From contig NZ_CP017560.1 of assembly GCF_001753205.1 (NCBI RefSeq), forward strand, positions 2,666,001 to 2,730,000: 64,000 nucleotides of DNA, in the 5' to 3' direction. Below, piece after piece: positions 1 to 8,448 of the stretch (position 1 is its first letter; each line of letters opens with the position of its first letter). Both the position numbers and the translations under genes were made by a program. The notes under the pieces are model-generated. The model worked only from the letters and a program-made list of their open reading frames with translations. It was not told the DNA's origin and searched no databases. Source of the stretch: Sporosarcina ureilytica (GTDB lineage: Bacteria; Bacillota; Bacilli; Bacillales_A; Planococcaceae).

Positions 1-33
1 GCATCAGATGGTTTGCTAATTAGTCATTCTCAT

Positions 34-67
34 AAAAAAAAACGAGTACGTCTTAATACCGTACCCG
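34..67 (-). terminator. Terminator of ykyA
   Basis: Read on the minus strand, a GTACG/CGTAC stem with extra flanking pairs is followed by a run of eight or more T. It lies directly after the ykyA stop codon. Confidence 0.7.
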
Positions 68-79
68 ATTTATCCATAC

Positions 80-727
80 TTATTTACTTTTATTCTTCTT
101 GAAATATGCAAACGCTGCATCTTTTGTTTCGTTTAAGCTGTTCGTTGCCTCGTTAAATTCTTTTATCGCATTAGTCACTTCATCATTTTGTGCATTCAAC
201 GCCTCAACTTTTTGTTCAAGTTTTGTTATATCTATCTCTTCAACAAGGAGCATTTCATATAGTTCACCTTGTAACTTTGTTAACTTCTCATATTTATCTA
301 CAAATATTGTATGAGTTTGATAGCGATGATCAATTGCATTTTTTAACTTCACGACTTCAGCTTTTGTATCGCCCTCTGATTTTTTCTCGATTTTATCTAT
401 ATCAGAGACTAACTTCATTGCACTTTCCATTGATTTTGTTTCTTCTTTAATATGTATTTTTCGTTTTTTAAGTAATGCTTTCATTTCTTCGATATTGGTT
501 TTTAGTTTTTCATTTTCTTCTTGCGATAGCTCCATCGTTTGATTAAAAAGATTTTGTTCGGTTTGTTCAATTTTAGTTAAGTCTTTTAGACCGTCACGGT
601 ACGTTTTTTCAGCTTCATGCATTTCTGATAATACATTCGAAAGTTCATCTTCGATTGTTGAACCTAATGTACAACCTGATAATACAAACATGACACTTAA
701 AACAATCATCAGCATGTATTTCCTCAC
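80..727 (-). CDS. ykyA: YkyA-family cell-surface lipoprotein
   Basis: This is a 215-residue secreted lipoprotein of the YkyA family (putative cell-wall-binding lipoprotein, exact role unknown). A short signal peptide ends in a lipobox LSGC with the lipidated Cys at about residue 19. The rest is almost wholly charged alpha-helix, rich in Lys and Glu with heptad-like spacing, so a coiled coil on the outer membrane face is likely. The start is a GTG at 727 preceded by a G-rich ribosome site. In B. subtilis ykyA lies between defB and pdhA; here it is next to def but points away from it. The family call rests on both sequence and synteny; the function is not known. Confidence 0.8.
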   Translation of the reverse strand: MRKYMLMIVLSVMFVLSGCTLGSTIEDELSNVLSEMHEAEKTYRDGLKDLTKIEQTEQNLFNQTMELSQEENEKLKTNIEEMKALLKKRKIHIKEETKSMESAMKLVSDIDKIEKKSEGDTKAEVVKLKNAIDHRYQTHTIFVDKYEKLTKLQGELYEMLLVEEIDITKLEQKVEALNAQNDEVTNAIKEFNEATNSLNETKDAAFAYFKKNKSK

Positions 728-786
728 AACAATATCCCCCCGATTTCTTATGAATTATAGTAGTTAATTTAAATTTATTCAAGTGA

Positions 787-926
787 GTCAATTTCATAAT
801 TACCTAAAACCGCTAAGCTGTTAGAATATATAGTTGAGAACGGTTTAACTCAACAGAGGCAATTTCATAATTACCCAAACTATATATTCTATCGGCGCAG
901 CGAATAGATTGGATTATGAAATTGAC
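787..926. repeat. Nested inverted repeat between ykyA and def
   Basis: Three nested inverted pairs share one axis. The outer perfect 14-bp arms are at 787-800 and 913-926, the inner perfect 14-bp arms at 822-835 and 878-891, and a 6-bp hairpin GTTGAG/CTCAAC at 833-838 and 849-854. The outer left arm is also repeated directly at about 860-875 (CAATTTCATAATTACC). The unit could fold into a long hairpin in either strand. A miniature mobile element or a structured leader is possible; nothing here decides between them. Confidence 0.6.
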
Positions 927-1012
927 TAAAGTATACATTGAAATCCTTTCAAGCTAATTATCATTCGATTATACTGTTGTATATAACTAAAAGGCTGAAA
1001 GGAAGTTGAAAC

Positions 1013-1570
1013 ATGATTTTAATGAAAGACATCGTCCGCGAAGGTCATCCTTCGTTACGGAAACGAGCCGAGGAAGTGAGACTCCCGCTAACTGAACAGG
1101 ATAGAAAATTGGGAGAAAATATGCTTGAGTACCTAAAAAACAGCCAAGACCCGGAACTGTCCGAGAAATATCAGTTACGTCCTGGCATCGGACTTGCTGC
1201 ACCTCAAGTAAATGCATCCGTTCGAATGTTTGCACTACACATTACAGAAGTAAAAGGTGAGCCACTCAGTTTCGTTGCAGTAAACCCAAAAATCGTAAGT
1301 CATTCCGTTGAACTAACATATTTAACTTCAGGCGAAGGTTGCCTATCGGTTGATAGAAACGTAGACGGATATGTTCCACGTTATGCACGCATTACGATTA
1401 AAGCATTTGACTTAGATGGCAATGAATTCAAGAAAAGACTAAAGGGACTCGCATCAATCGCATTCCAACACGAACTTGACCATTTAGATGGCATCATGTT
1501 TTACGACCATATAGATAGTAAACATCCGTTTAAAGAGATTCCTAACGCAATTCCATTCGAACGAAATTAA
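1013..1570 (+). CDS. def: Peptide deformylase
   Basis: This is an iron/zinc metalloenzyme that removes the formyl group from the N-terminal Met of nascent proteins at the ribosome exit. The three hallmark motifs are present: GIGLAAPQ (residues 58-65), EGCLS (108-112, metal-binding Cys) and HELDH (153-157, two metal His and the catalytic Glu). At 185 residues it has the length of the type II deformylases of Gram-positive bacteria (B. subtilis DefB). The start ATG at 1013 follows an AGGAAG ribosome site. It belongs to the conserved def/rpoY/rnjA neighbourhood but seems to be its own unit, since a promoter and a microgene follow. Confidence 0.97.
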   Translation: MILMKDIVREGHPSLRKRAEEVRLPLTEQDRKLGENMLEYLKNSQDPELSEKYQLRPGIGLAAPQVNASVRMFALHITEVKGEPLSFVAVNPKIVSHSVELTYLTSGEGCLSVDRNVDGYVPRYARITIKAFDLDGNEFKKRLKGLASIAFQHELDHLDGIMFYDHIDSKHPFKEIPNAIPFERN

Positions 1571-1609
1571 TAAAGTGCGCAAACTACTCGTTATTGAACA
1601 CCATACGAC

Positions 1610-1638
1610 TTGACAGAAAGTTCAGAACAGGATATAAT
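1610..1638 (+). promoter_or_regulatory. Consensus sigma-A promoter
   Basis: A perfect TTGACA (1610-1615) and a perfect TATAAT (1633-1638) are separated by exactly 17 bases. The -10 box sits inside short inverted arms AACAG/CTGTT. It drives the 23-codon microgene directly downstream. Confidence 0.85.
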
Positions 1639-1661
1639 ATCTGTTAAGGAGTGATATGGCC

Positions 1662-1733
1662 ATGTACAAGCGCCTAAAACGCAAAGTGTTGAAACGGCTC
1701 AATGGCATACTCGGAAAAAAGACGATTGCATAA
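1662..1733 (+). CDS. 23-aa cationic microprotein, unknown
   Basis: This is a 24-codon frame (23 residues) starting with ATG at 1662, with an AAGGAG ribosome site about 10 bases upstream. It begins MYKRLKRKVLKRL and holds nine Lys/Arg with no acidic residue, so it is very basic and could form an amphipathic helix with Leu/Val/Ile on one face. It has a consensus promoter before it and a rho-independent terminator after it, so it forms a complete one-gene unit between def and rpoY. I do not recognise the peptide. A membrane- or nucleic-acid-binding peptide, or a small RNA with incidental coding capacity, would fit. Confidence 0.6.
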   Translation: MYKRLKRKVLKRLNGILGKKTIA

Positions 1734-1739
1734 ATTTTT

Positions 1740-1772
1740 AAGCCGCCCCCAATATTTGGTCGGCTTTTCTTT
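1740..1772 (+). terminator. Terminator of the microgene
   Basis: Stem AAGCCG (1740-1745) pairs with CGGCTT (1761-1766), followed by a T-rich tract. It begins seven bases after the microgene stop codon. Confidence 0.8.
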
Positions 1773-1843
1773 ATTTTAATGATATGACGTGATAATATAG
1801 AGAGAAAGATTTCAATTGAGCGTTTAAAAAGGAGAGCAAAAAA

Positions 1844-2053
1844 ATGATCTATAAAGTTTATTATCAAGAAAACGTGCTAGAAGTACCAGTCCGCGAAAAT
1901 ACAAAAAGCATGTATGTTGAAGCTGGCTCAGAAAGAGAAATTCGTCAATTACTAAAAGGCCGAAATCTCAATATTGAATATATCCAGTTATTAGAAGGTA
2001 AACACCTTGAACATGAGCAAGCTTCACCACACTTCGAGCTTGTGAAGGCTTAA
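1844..2053 (+). CDS. rpoY: RNA polymerase epsilon subunit RpoY
   Basis: This 69-residue protein matches the YkzG/RpoY family, the small epsilon subunit that binds core RNA polymerase in Firmicutes. It opens MIYKVYYQ and carries the typical central VPVRENTKSMYVEA stretch. The ribosome site AAGGAGAG lies about 8 bases before ATG 1844. It ends three bases before rnjA, so the two are co-translated, exactly as in B. subtilis. No catalytic motif is expected; the length and placement fit well. Confidence 0.93.
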   Translation: MIYKVYYQENVLEVPVRENTKSMYVEAGSEREIRQLLKGRNLNIEYIQLLEGKHLEHEQASPHFELVKA

Positions 2054-2056
2054 GAA

Positions 2057-3724
2057 ATGAACGTGATTAAAAATAATGAAACAGGCGTTTTCGCTCTAGG
2101 CGGACTAGGCGAAATCGGAAAAAATACGTACGGTGTCCAGTTTCAAGACGAAATCATCTTAATTGACGCCGGTATTAAGTTTCCTGAAGATGAGTTACTC
2201 GGAATCGATTATGTGATACCCGATTACTCCTATTTAGAAAGAAATGTTGACAAAATTAAAGGACTTTTTATTACACATGGGCATGAAGACCATATCGGTG
2301 GAATTCCTTATTTACTTCGCAAAGTAAATGTACCTGTTTATGGCGGAAAACTTGCTCTTGGATTACTGCGTAATAAGCTTGAGGAACATGGCCTACTACG
2401 TTCAACTAAAATGATTCCAATCGATGAAGATGATGTGATTAAGTTCCGTAAAACGTCTGTTACATTTTACAGAACTGCACACAGTATTCCTGATGCTTTT
2501 GGCGTTGTTGTCAAAACGCCTTCTGGAAACATTGTCCATACGGGAGACTTTAAATTCGATTTTACGCCCGTTGGAGAGCCTGCCGACTTAACGAAAATGG
2601 CGAAAATTGGTGGCGAAGGCGTACTCTGTTTATTATCGGATAGTACAAATGCCGAAGTACCAAACTTCACCCTTTCTGAACGTAAGGTTGGCGACAGCCT
2701 AAATGAAATCTTTAGAAAAGTGAATGGCCGTATTATTTTTGCAACGTTCGCTTCTAATATCCATAGATTGCAACAGGTCATTGAAGCAGCACAAGAACAT
2801 GGCCGTAAAATTGCAGTTTTTGGACGAAGTATGGATAATGCGATACGAATCGGTCGTGAACTTGGCTATATTGACGCACCAGAAGAATTGTTCATTGATA
2901 CACATTCTTTAAATCGACTTCAAGCAAGCGAAGTCATGATTCTCTGTACAGGTAGCCAAGGAGAACCGATGGCGGCTCTATCACGGATTGCTAACGGGAC
3001 GCATCGACAAGTACAAATTCATCCTGGTGATACGGTAATATTCTCATCTTCCCCAATACCGGGAAATACACTAAGTATTAATAAGACAATTAACGCGTTG
3101 TTCCGTGCCGGAGCCGAAGTGTTGCATGGTTCTTTAAATAATATTCATACTTCCGGTCATGGTTCTCAAGAAGAACAAAAACTGATGCTTAGACTTATGA
3201 AGCCGAAATATTTTATGCCCATTCACGGTGAGTATCGTATGATGAAAATGCATACAGAACTCGCTGTCGATTGCGATATTCAGGAAGAAAATACATTTGT
3301 ATTAAGTAATGGTGACGTACTAGCACTGACTGAAAATAGTGCTAGACGTGCAGGACGTATCCCATCAGGCGATGTCTATATCGACGGTAGCGGAATTGGA
3401 GATATTGGAAATGTCGTGTTACGGGACCGTAAGATGCTTTCAGAGGACGGTTTGGTGATTGTAGTTGCTACGATTGACAAAAAGAAAAACCGCATCGTTT
3501 CAGGTCCGGATCTTATTTCAAGAGGATTTGTTTACATGCGTGAGTCTGGCGAAATGATTCAAGAAGCTCAGCGAATGTTAAGCAAACATGTACAACGAAA
3601 ACTTTCAAATTCAGCTGTTCAAATTCCAGCATTAAAAACTGAAATGATTGATGTTTTAGGACCTTACTTATACGACAAAACAGAGCGTAAACCAATGGTC
3701 CTCCCTGTCATCTTAGAAGTATAA
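2057..3724 (+). CDS. rnjA: Ribonuclease J1
   Basis: This is a 555-residue beta-CASP metallo-beta-lactamase nuclease, the essential 5'-3' exonuclease/endonuclease of mRNA turnover and rRNA maturation in Bacillales. The metal-binding motif HGHEDH is at residues 74-79, a further GDFKFD motif lies around 170, and the C-terminal region carries the conserved [15 protein letters not shown] stretch. It is full length compared with B. subtilis RNase J1. The start ATG at 2057 lies three bases after rpoY. A shared hairpin terminator separates it from the converging ktrC. Confidence 0.98.
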   Translation: MNVIKNNETGVFALGGLGEIGKNTYGVQFQDEIILIDAGIKFPEDELLGIDYVIPDYSYLERNVDKIKGLFITHGHEDHIGGIPYLLRKVNVPVYGGKLALGLLRNKLEEHGLLRSTKMIPIDEDDVIKFRKTSVTFYRTAHSIPDAFGVVVKTPSGNIVHTGDFKFDFTPVGEPADLTKMAKIGGEGVLCLLSDSTNAEVPNFTLSERKVGDSLNEIFRKVNGRIIFATFASNIHRLQQVIEAAQEHGRKIAVFGRSMDNAIRIGRELGYIDAPEELFIDTHSLNRLQASEVMILCTGSQGEPMAALSRIANGTHRQVQIHPGDTVIFSSSPIPGNTLSINKTINALFRAGAEVLHGSLNNIHTSGHGSQEEQKLMLRLMKPKYFMPIHGEYRMMKMHTELAVDCDIQEENTFVLSNGDVLALTENSARRAGRIPSGDVYIDGSGIGDIGNVVLRDRKMLSEDGLVIVVATIDKKKNRIVSGPDLISRGFVYMRESGEMIQEAQRMLSKHVQRKLSNSAVQIPALKTEMIDVLGPYLYDKTERKPMVLPVILEV

Positions 3725-3726
3725 TA

Positions 3727-3760
3727 AAAAACCGAAGTGCTCTGTGCACTTCGGTTTTAT
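3727..3760. terminator. Bidirectional terminator rnjA/ktrC
   Basis: Stem CCGAAGTGC/GCACTTCGG is flanked by A-tracts on one side and T-tracts on the other, between two converging genes. Confidence 0.85.
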
Positions 3761-3767
3761 TATTTGC

Positions 3768-4427
3768 TTAATGGAAAAATTTCTTCTCAAAGCTATGAAT
3801 ATCTAAATCTGAGCCGATGACGATTAATACGTCCCCTTCAAGTATCTTTTCTTCTGCTTGCGGTGAAACAATTATCGACTCTTGACGTTTAATGGCAACA
3901 ATGTTTATCCCGTATCTCGCTCGAATATTTAAGTCAATTAGTGTACGTCCTGAAACTCTTCCGTCAACAATTATCTCTGCAATTGAATGGTCGTCCGACA
4001 ACTCAAGATAATCAAGAATATTATTCGATAATACATTATTGGCCACTCGTATCCCCATATCACGTTCAGGTCGAACAATATGATCTGCGCCGAGTTTTTC
4101 CAATAATTTTTTATGATATTCATTTTGCGCTTTAACAGTGAGTTTCGGAACACCAATTTCTTTTAAAATTAACGTCGTCAAAATACTCGCTTGAATATTT
4201 TCACCAATCGCCACGATAACATGCTGGAAATTTCGAATGCCAAGTGATAATAGGGCAGACTCATCTGTTGTATCTGCGACCACTGCTTGCGTTGCAATAT
4301 CTGCATACTCATCTACTTTAGAAGGTGTTATATCAATCGCCATGACATTTGCTCCTAATTCGATTAATTCGGAGACGATACTTCCTCCAAACCTTCCAAG
4401 TCCAATTACTACAAATTCTTTCTTCAT
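3768..4427 (-). CDS. ktrC: KtrC potassium-channel regulator (RCK)
   Basis: This 219-residue cytoplasmic gating ring protein controls Ktr potassium uptake. The N-terminal RCK_N Rossmann fold carries GLGRFGG (about residues 9-15), which binds ATP/ADP/NAD. The C-terminal RCK_C domain (about 135-219) is the part that in B. subtilis KtrC binds c-di-AMP. The start chosen is ATG 4427 (MKKEFVVIG), with AAGGAG ten bases upstream; an upstream in-frame start would add ten unlikely residues. Its membrane partner KtrD is encoded at 23353-24705. Convergent synteny with rnjA is the same as in B. subtilis (ykqB-ykqC). Confidence 0.95.
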   Translation of the reverse strand: MKKEFVVIGLGRFGGSIVSELIELGANVMAIDITPSKVDEYADIATQAVVADTTDESALLSLGIRNFQHVIVAIGENIQASILTTLILKEIGVPKLTVKAQNEYHKKLLEKLGADHIVRPERDMGIRVANNVLSNNILDYLELSDDHSIAEIIVDGRVSGRTLIDLNIRARYGINIVAIKRQESIIVSPQAEEKILEGDVLIVIGSDLDIHSFEKKFFH

Positions 4428-4591
4428 GTCATAATTTCTCCTTCCACCTTCAATCATGCACCTAGAAAATGTTTTTCATTTGAATCTTCCTAAACGTGCA
4501 ATTAGTTTAGCATACATATCTTAATAAGCTCAATTAAATCGAGAAATACTCTGTGGCATGGTTTGAAAGTTAAATATGTATAAACATGAAA

Positions 4592-4632
4592 AACAGCTTT
4601 AGCAGCGCAACTTACGCCTTGCTAGAGCTGTT
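4592..4632 (-). terminator. Terminator after the peroxiredoxin unit
   Basis: A 13-bp near-perfect stem (AACAGCTCTAGCA/TGCTAAAGCTGTT on the minus strand) is followed by a T-run. It ends the transcript that carries the peroxiredoxin-like gene and the remnant below it. Confidence 0.75.
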
Positions 4633-4645
4633 CATTAATAATATT

Positions 4646-4735
4646 CTAATCACTCTTCACTTCATGTAGAACGCTTGATACATTTTCTAATGCAGCCGTA
4701 CCATAGCCGCCTGCTTGGAAATGACGGACTAGTTC
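4646..4735 (-). pseudogene. Possible 3' gene remnant, unknown
   Basis: Between the peroxiredoxin-like gene and its terminator, the minus strand has a 29-codon open stretch with no start codon. It ends LENVSSVLHEVKSD before a TAG. The composition (RHFQAGGYGTAALENV) looks like real protein, somewhat like the last helix of an NAD(P)H/flavin-binding fold. A TAA lies immediately upstream in frame. It may be what is left of a gene lost by deletion. The identity is a guess only. Confidence 0.3.
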
Positions 4736-4752
4736 TTATACAAAAACAATTT

Positions 4753-5271
4753 CTAGCGAATCGTACTTTGTTCAGCAGTTTTCAATGCTTGTAAGACGCG
4801 CAACGTTTCATCTACATCACGACCAATTTGATGACGATACATCGTTTGATATTGTAAAATCCCATTTGGGTCAATGATAAATAATCCATGAAGGGTCATC
4901 CCTTCTTCTTCCTTTAAAACAGCGTACTTTCTTGATACAACATGATTTCTATCTGTGGCTAACGGAAATTTTAATTGTTCAAGTCCATTGTCTTTTCGGT
5001 CTGTGTTGATCCAAGCTAAATGTGTATGAATCGTATCCGTTGACACACCGATGATTACAGTATCTAATTTTTCAAACTCATGGTATCGGTCTGACATGGC
5101 GGTAATTTCTGTTGGAGACACAAACGAAAAGTTCAATGGGTAGAAAAATAAAATGGTCCACTTGCCATTTTTCATATTTTCTTCGAGACTTACTTTGCCA
5201 AAAGTTTTATCGGCCATGACTGCATTCATTGAAAATAAAGGCGCTTGCTTTCCAACCATGCGTACGTTCAT
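4753..5271 (-). CDS. Peroxiredoxin homologue lacking all cysteines
   Basis: This 172-residue AhpC/TSA-family protein is closest in remembered sequence to B. subtilis YkuU (2-Cys peroxiredoxin). The fold is conserved along its length, including GKVSLEENMKN, TEITAMSDRY, GVSTDTIHTHLAW and GRDVDETLRVLQALKT. The peroxidatic motif that should read FVCPTE reads FVSPTE: residue 52 is Ser (codon TCT at 5118-5116). The C-terminal part with the resolving Cys (CPANW in YkuU) is also missing. No Cys occurs anywhere. It cannot work as a thiol peroxidase, so a chaperone, binding or regulatory role, or early decay, is likely. GGAGGG precedes ATG 5271. Confidence 0.85.
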   Translation of the reverse strand: MNVRMVGKQAPLFSMNAVMADKTFGKVSLEENMKNGKWTILFFYPLNFSFVSPTEITAMSDRYHEFEKLDTVIIGVSTDTIHTHLAWINTDRKDNGLEQLKFPLATDRNHVVSRKYAVLKEEEGMTLHGLFIIDPNGILQYQTMYRHQIGRDVDETLRVLQALKTAEQSTIR

Positions 5272-5389
5272 AAAAATATCCCTCCATCGGATTCTATCGT
5301 AATAAGACGTCGTTTTTCACATAATCCTTTACTAGAATACTAAAGCGGGAACAATTTTATTAATCGGTTTTCATACACATTTTAAAAAA

Positions 5390-5722
5390 TTAATAACCTT
5401 CTTTACAATGGGATGGTTTTTTAGGTCTTTCTAAACAGTATTCACATGTCGGGTCAATACATGTTTCTTCACGCCATTCATCACAAGTGGTACAAAAATG
5501 AGCATCATACTCATCATTATAGGCTAACGGATTAAGGCATATGATACAGCAGTTAGCTACCTCATGTGAATCATAGACCTCTCCATCCTTCATCAAAAAA
5601 GTACCTTCGATTGCATGCTTTTTTGTCGCTGACATCTCAATCCTATCCAAACTTACCCCCAAGTCTTCCATGGTCCACTGACGGTCATCTGGGTCTAAAT
5701 AAAGTATCATTTTTTTCCCCAA
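5390..5722 (-). CDS. Cys-rich putative zinc-binding protein
   Basis: This 110-residue cytoplasmic protein has nine cysteines, all in the second half: C58, C59, C62, C77, C80, C88, C93, C96 and C106. The spacing gives CxxC-type pairs (CIIC, CTTC, CEYC) that suggest two structural zinc sites. The N-terminal half (about 1-55) has a beta-rich look. The start is a TTG at 5722, because AAAGGAGG lies nine bases upstream of it; the next ATG (5710) is too far from that site. I do not recognise the family. It is transcribed towards the peroxiredoxin-like gene with a 118-base gap. Confidence 0.7.
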   Translation of the reverse strand: MGKKMILYLDPDDRQWTMEDLGVSLDRIEMSATKKHAIEGTFLMKDGEVYDSHEVANCCIICLNPLAYNDEYDAHFCTTCDEWREETCIDPTCEYCLERPKKPSHCKEGY

Positions 5723-5852
5723 TCCGTACCCCTCCTTTTACAACAATTGATATGTGTACCCCTATTTCCTAGTCCATTTATTTCTAAGTATTAGTATAGC
5801 GTTTATCTCTCCAATTTAGAAATAAAAAAACTATATTTCTCGAAAATAATGC

Positions 5853-5880
5853 TTGATTTTTGAAGTATTTCTCGTATAAT
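5853..5880 (+). promoter_or_regulatory. Promoter of the XRE-cupin/pot operon
   Basis: TTGATT (5853-5858) and TATAAT (5875-5880) are separated by 16 bases. The octamer ATTTCTCG occurs twice, once upstream of the -35 and once directly before the -10, and could be an operator for the XRE regulator. Confidence 0.6.
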
Positions 5881-5948
5881 TAAAACGCTTTATAATAAAC
5901 TTAAAGTAAAGTAAAACTAAACTCTCTTTTAAAAAAGGAAGATTTTTT

Positions 5949-6491
5949 ATGGAAATCGGCAAAAAAATTAAAAGTTTACGCTTAAAAAAAGGATTAACAC
6001 AAGAGGAATTGGCAGAACGTACAGATTTAACGAAGGGGCATATATCCCAACTGGAAAGAGAATTAAACTCCCCTTCAATTGAAACACTTTTCGCGTTACT
6101 TGAAGTTCTGGGAACAACACCTAAAGACTTTTTTGATGAAACTAAAAAAAATGTGAAAGTCGTGTATACCAAGGATGAGCAAATCGTTTATGCTGACAAT
6201 GATTTAAAATATAAAATCCGTTGGCTTGTTCCCCGTTCAAATGAAAATGAAATGGATCCAGTACAAATTGAATTCGAACAGCAAGGACAATTTAAATTAT
6301 TCGAACCTTCTTCGTCAGAGACTTTTATTTACGTACAGACAGGAAAAGTACAAATAGAATTAGGAGATAGTATTTATTCAGCTTCAGAAGGTGACGCTGT
6401 ATATTATGATGCCTCCGAACAACATCGATTGACAAATATTAATAAAGGCAAGACTACTATTATTCTTGTTGCAACAGAATCTTATCTATGA
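5949..6491 (+). CDS. XRE-cupin regulator of polyamine uptake
   Basis: This 180-residue transcription factor joins an N-terminal HTH_XRE domain (about 5-60, KGLTQEELAERTDLTKGHIS) to a C-terminal cupin sensor (about 105-175). The same architecture is found in PuuR-type regulators, and in Firmicutes this gene commonly heads potABCD. It is followed by potA after about 36 bases, so it is likely an operon-leading local regulator that senses a polyamine or a derived metabolite through the cupin. The ligand and direction of control are inferred from context. A ribosome site AAAGGAAG precedes ATG 5949. Confidence 0.88.
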   Translation: MEIGKKIKSLRLKKGLTQEELAERTDLTKGHISQLERELNSPSIETLFALLEVLGTTPKDFFDETKKNVKVVYTKDEQIVYADNDLKYKIRWLVPRSNENEMDPVQIEFEQQGQFKLFEPSSSETFIYVQTGKVQIELGDSIYSASEGDAVYYDASEQHRLTNINKGKTTIILVATESYL

Positions 6492-6527
6492 AGGACATGC
6501 TTTCGGAAATCTAAAGGAGTGATCATT

Positions 6528-7634
6528 TTGACAACTAAACCAATTATTCGTTTTGAACAAGTGACTAAAAAATATGACGAGGACACAACGATTCTTAACA
6601 ACGTATCCTTTGAAATGGAACGCGGAAAATTTTACACATTACTCGGCCCATCTGGTTGCGGCAAAACAACCATTTTACGTTTAATCGCTGGTTTTATTGA
6701 ACCAACTGAAGGGGCTATCTATTTTAACGAGAAAAAAATTAATGATATTCCGGCAAATGAGCGGAAGGTAAATACGGTGTTCCAAGACTATGCACTATTC
6801 CCTCACCTCAATGTATTTGAAAATATCGCTTTTGGACTCCGCATTAAAAAAGTGAAAAAAAGCGAAATCAAAGAACGTGTGCTAGAAGCCCTTAAGTTCG
6901 TAAACCTAGAAGGCTATGAGACACGTGAAATTTCTGAGATGTCTGGTGGGCAGCGTCAACGAGTAGCAATTGCACGTGCAATTGTAAACGACCCAGATGT
7001 TATTTTATTAGATGAACCACTTTCAGCGTTAGACTTAAAATTACGAACAGAAATGCAATATGAACTTCGTGAATTACAGCAACGTCTTGGCAAAACATTC
7101 GTTTTCGTTACGCATGACCAAGAGGAAGCACTTGCAATGTCCGATGAAATCTTCGTGATGAATGCTGGTGAAATTCAACAATCTGGAACACCTCTTGATA
7201 TTTACGATGAGCCGATTAATCGATTTGTCGCTGATTTTATTGGTGAGTCGAATATTGTACCTGGCAGGATGTTGGATGACTATCTAGTCCAATTTACCGG
7301 TAAAACCTTTGAATGCGTTGACCAAGGCTTAAATCCAAACGAAAAAGTAGATATTGTCATACGTCCGGAAGACTTAGAATTAACAACGGTCGATAAAGGT
7401 AAATTGAACGTAACCGTAGATACACAATTATTTCGTGGTGTTCATTATGAACTTTCTACTTATGATAATGATGGCAATGAATGGCTCGTTCATTCTACAA
7501 AAAAAGCCGAAGTTGGCAGTCAAATTGGGTTAGATTTTGATCCAGAAGATATCCATGTAATGAGACTCAATGAAACAGAAGAAGAATTTGATGCTCGCTT
7601 AGAATCTTATGAGGTTGCTGCAAATGAACAATAA
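6528..7634 (+). CDS. potA: Spermidine/putrescine ABC transporter ATPase
   Basis: This 368-residue ATPase powers the PotABCD importer. Walker A GPSGCGKT is at 40-47, the Q-loop Gln at about 86, signature MSGGQ at 138-142, Walker B VILLDEP at 158-164 and the switch His at about 196. The C-terminal third is a TOBE domain. The start taken is TTG 6528 (MTTKPIIRF), because AAAGGAG lies eight bases upstream; a GTG at 6519 overlaps that site. Its end overlaps potB by 11 bases, which indicates translational coupling. Confidence 0.95.
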   Translation: MTTKPIIRFEQVTKKYDEDTTILNNVSFEMERGKFYTLLGPSGCGKTTILRLIAGFIEPTEGAIYFNEKKINDIPANERKVNTVFQDYALFPHLNVFENIAFGLRIKKVKKSEIKERVLEALKFVNLEGYETREISEMSGGQRQRVAIARAIVNDPDVILLDEPLSALDLKLRTEMQYELRELQQRLGKTFVFVTHDQEEALAMSDEIFVMNAGEIQQSGTPLDIYDEPINRFVADFIGESNIVPGRMLDDYLVQFTGKTFECVDQGLNPNEKVDIVIRPEDLELTTVDKGKLNVTVDTQLFRGVHYELSTYDNDGNEWLVHSTKKAEVGSQIGLDFDPEDIHVMRLNETEEEFDARLESYEVAANEQ

Positions 7635-8448
7635 ACTCTTAAGACCTATTTATTCCGTTCCTTACGCAAGCTGGCTTATTCTTTTTGTCATTGCACCCAT
7701 TTTACTCATTTTGTATTATTCATTTTTCGATATCACTGGTAACTTTACGTTGGATAATTATTTGAATTTTTTCACTTCCACGTATTTTACATTGACAATA
7801 AGTTCTTTTTGGTATGCATTTTTAATTACATTTTTCTCATTGCTTTTTTCTTATCCAACCGCTTACTTTTTAACAAAAACGAAGCATAAACAACTTTGGT
7901 TACTGCTCATTATTATTCCATCATGGATTAATTTACTGTTAAAAACGTACGCTTTTATTGGACTTTTCGGATTATATGGACCAATTAATGCATTCTTCGA
8001 AGTGATAGGGATTGGCCAAAAACAGTTACTCTTTACTGATTTTAGCTTTGTATTTGTATCCGTTTATATTTTTATTCCATTTATGATTTTACCGATTTTT
8101 AATGCGCTTGATAAATTAAATCCAACCTTAATCGATGCGGCACGCGACCTCGGTGCAAGTCATTGGACGACATTCACAAAAGTCATTTGGCCTTTAACGA
8201 TAAACGGTGTAAAGTCAGGCATTCAAGTCGTCTTTATCCCTGCCCTCTCCTTATTTATGATTACGCGACTGATTGCGGGTAATAAAGTCATTACACTTGG
8301 AACTGCGATTGAACAACAGTTTCTCGTTACCCAAAACTGGGGAATGGGGTCCACTATCGCTGTGTTTCTCATATTATTCATGTTCATCATTATGTTATTA
8401 ACGAATGCAAGCGAAAGGGGGACGACAATAAATGGTAAAATTAAATAA
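7624..8448 (+). CDS. potB: Spermidine/putrescine ABC permease PotB
   Basis: This is a membrane permease of about 274 residues with some six transmembrane helices. The cytoplasmic EAA loop reads [13 protein letters not shown] and docks on the PotA ATPase. The ATG at 7624 is preferred over 7609 because only the former has a GAGG site at suitable distance. It overlaps potA upstream and potC downstream, so it is coupled within the operon. The PotB/PotC assignment is by order and similarity. Confidence 0.93.
   Translation: MNNKLLRPIYSVPYASWLILFVIAPILLILYYSFFDITGNFTLDNYLNFFTSTYFTLTISSFWYAFLITFFSLLFSYPTAYFLTKTKHKQLWLLLIIIPSWINLLLKTYAFIGLFGLYGPINAFFEVIGIGQKQLLFTDFSFVFVSVYIFIPFMILPIFNALDKLNPTLIDAARDLGASHWTTFTKVIWPLTINGVKSGIQVVFIPALSLFMITRLIAGNKVITLGTAIEQQFLVTQNWGMGSTIAVFLILFMFIIMLLTNASERGTTINGKIK

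Noticed and set aside
1622..1867. 81-codon minus-strand frame across the microgene
   Set aside because: It runs through the promoter, microgene and terminator of the other strand and has no ribosome site.
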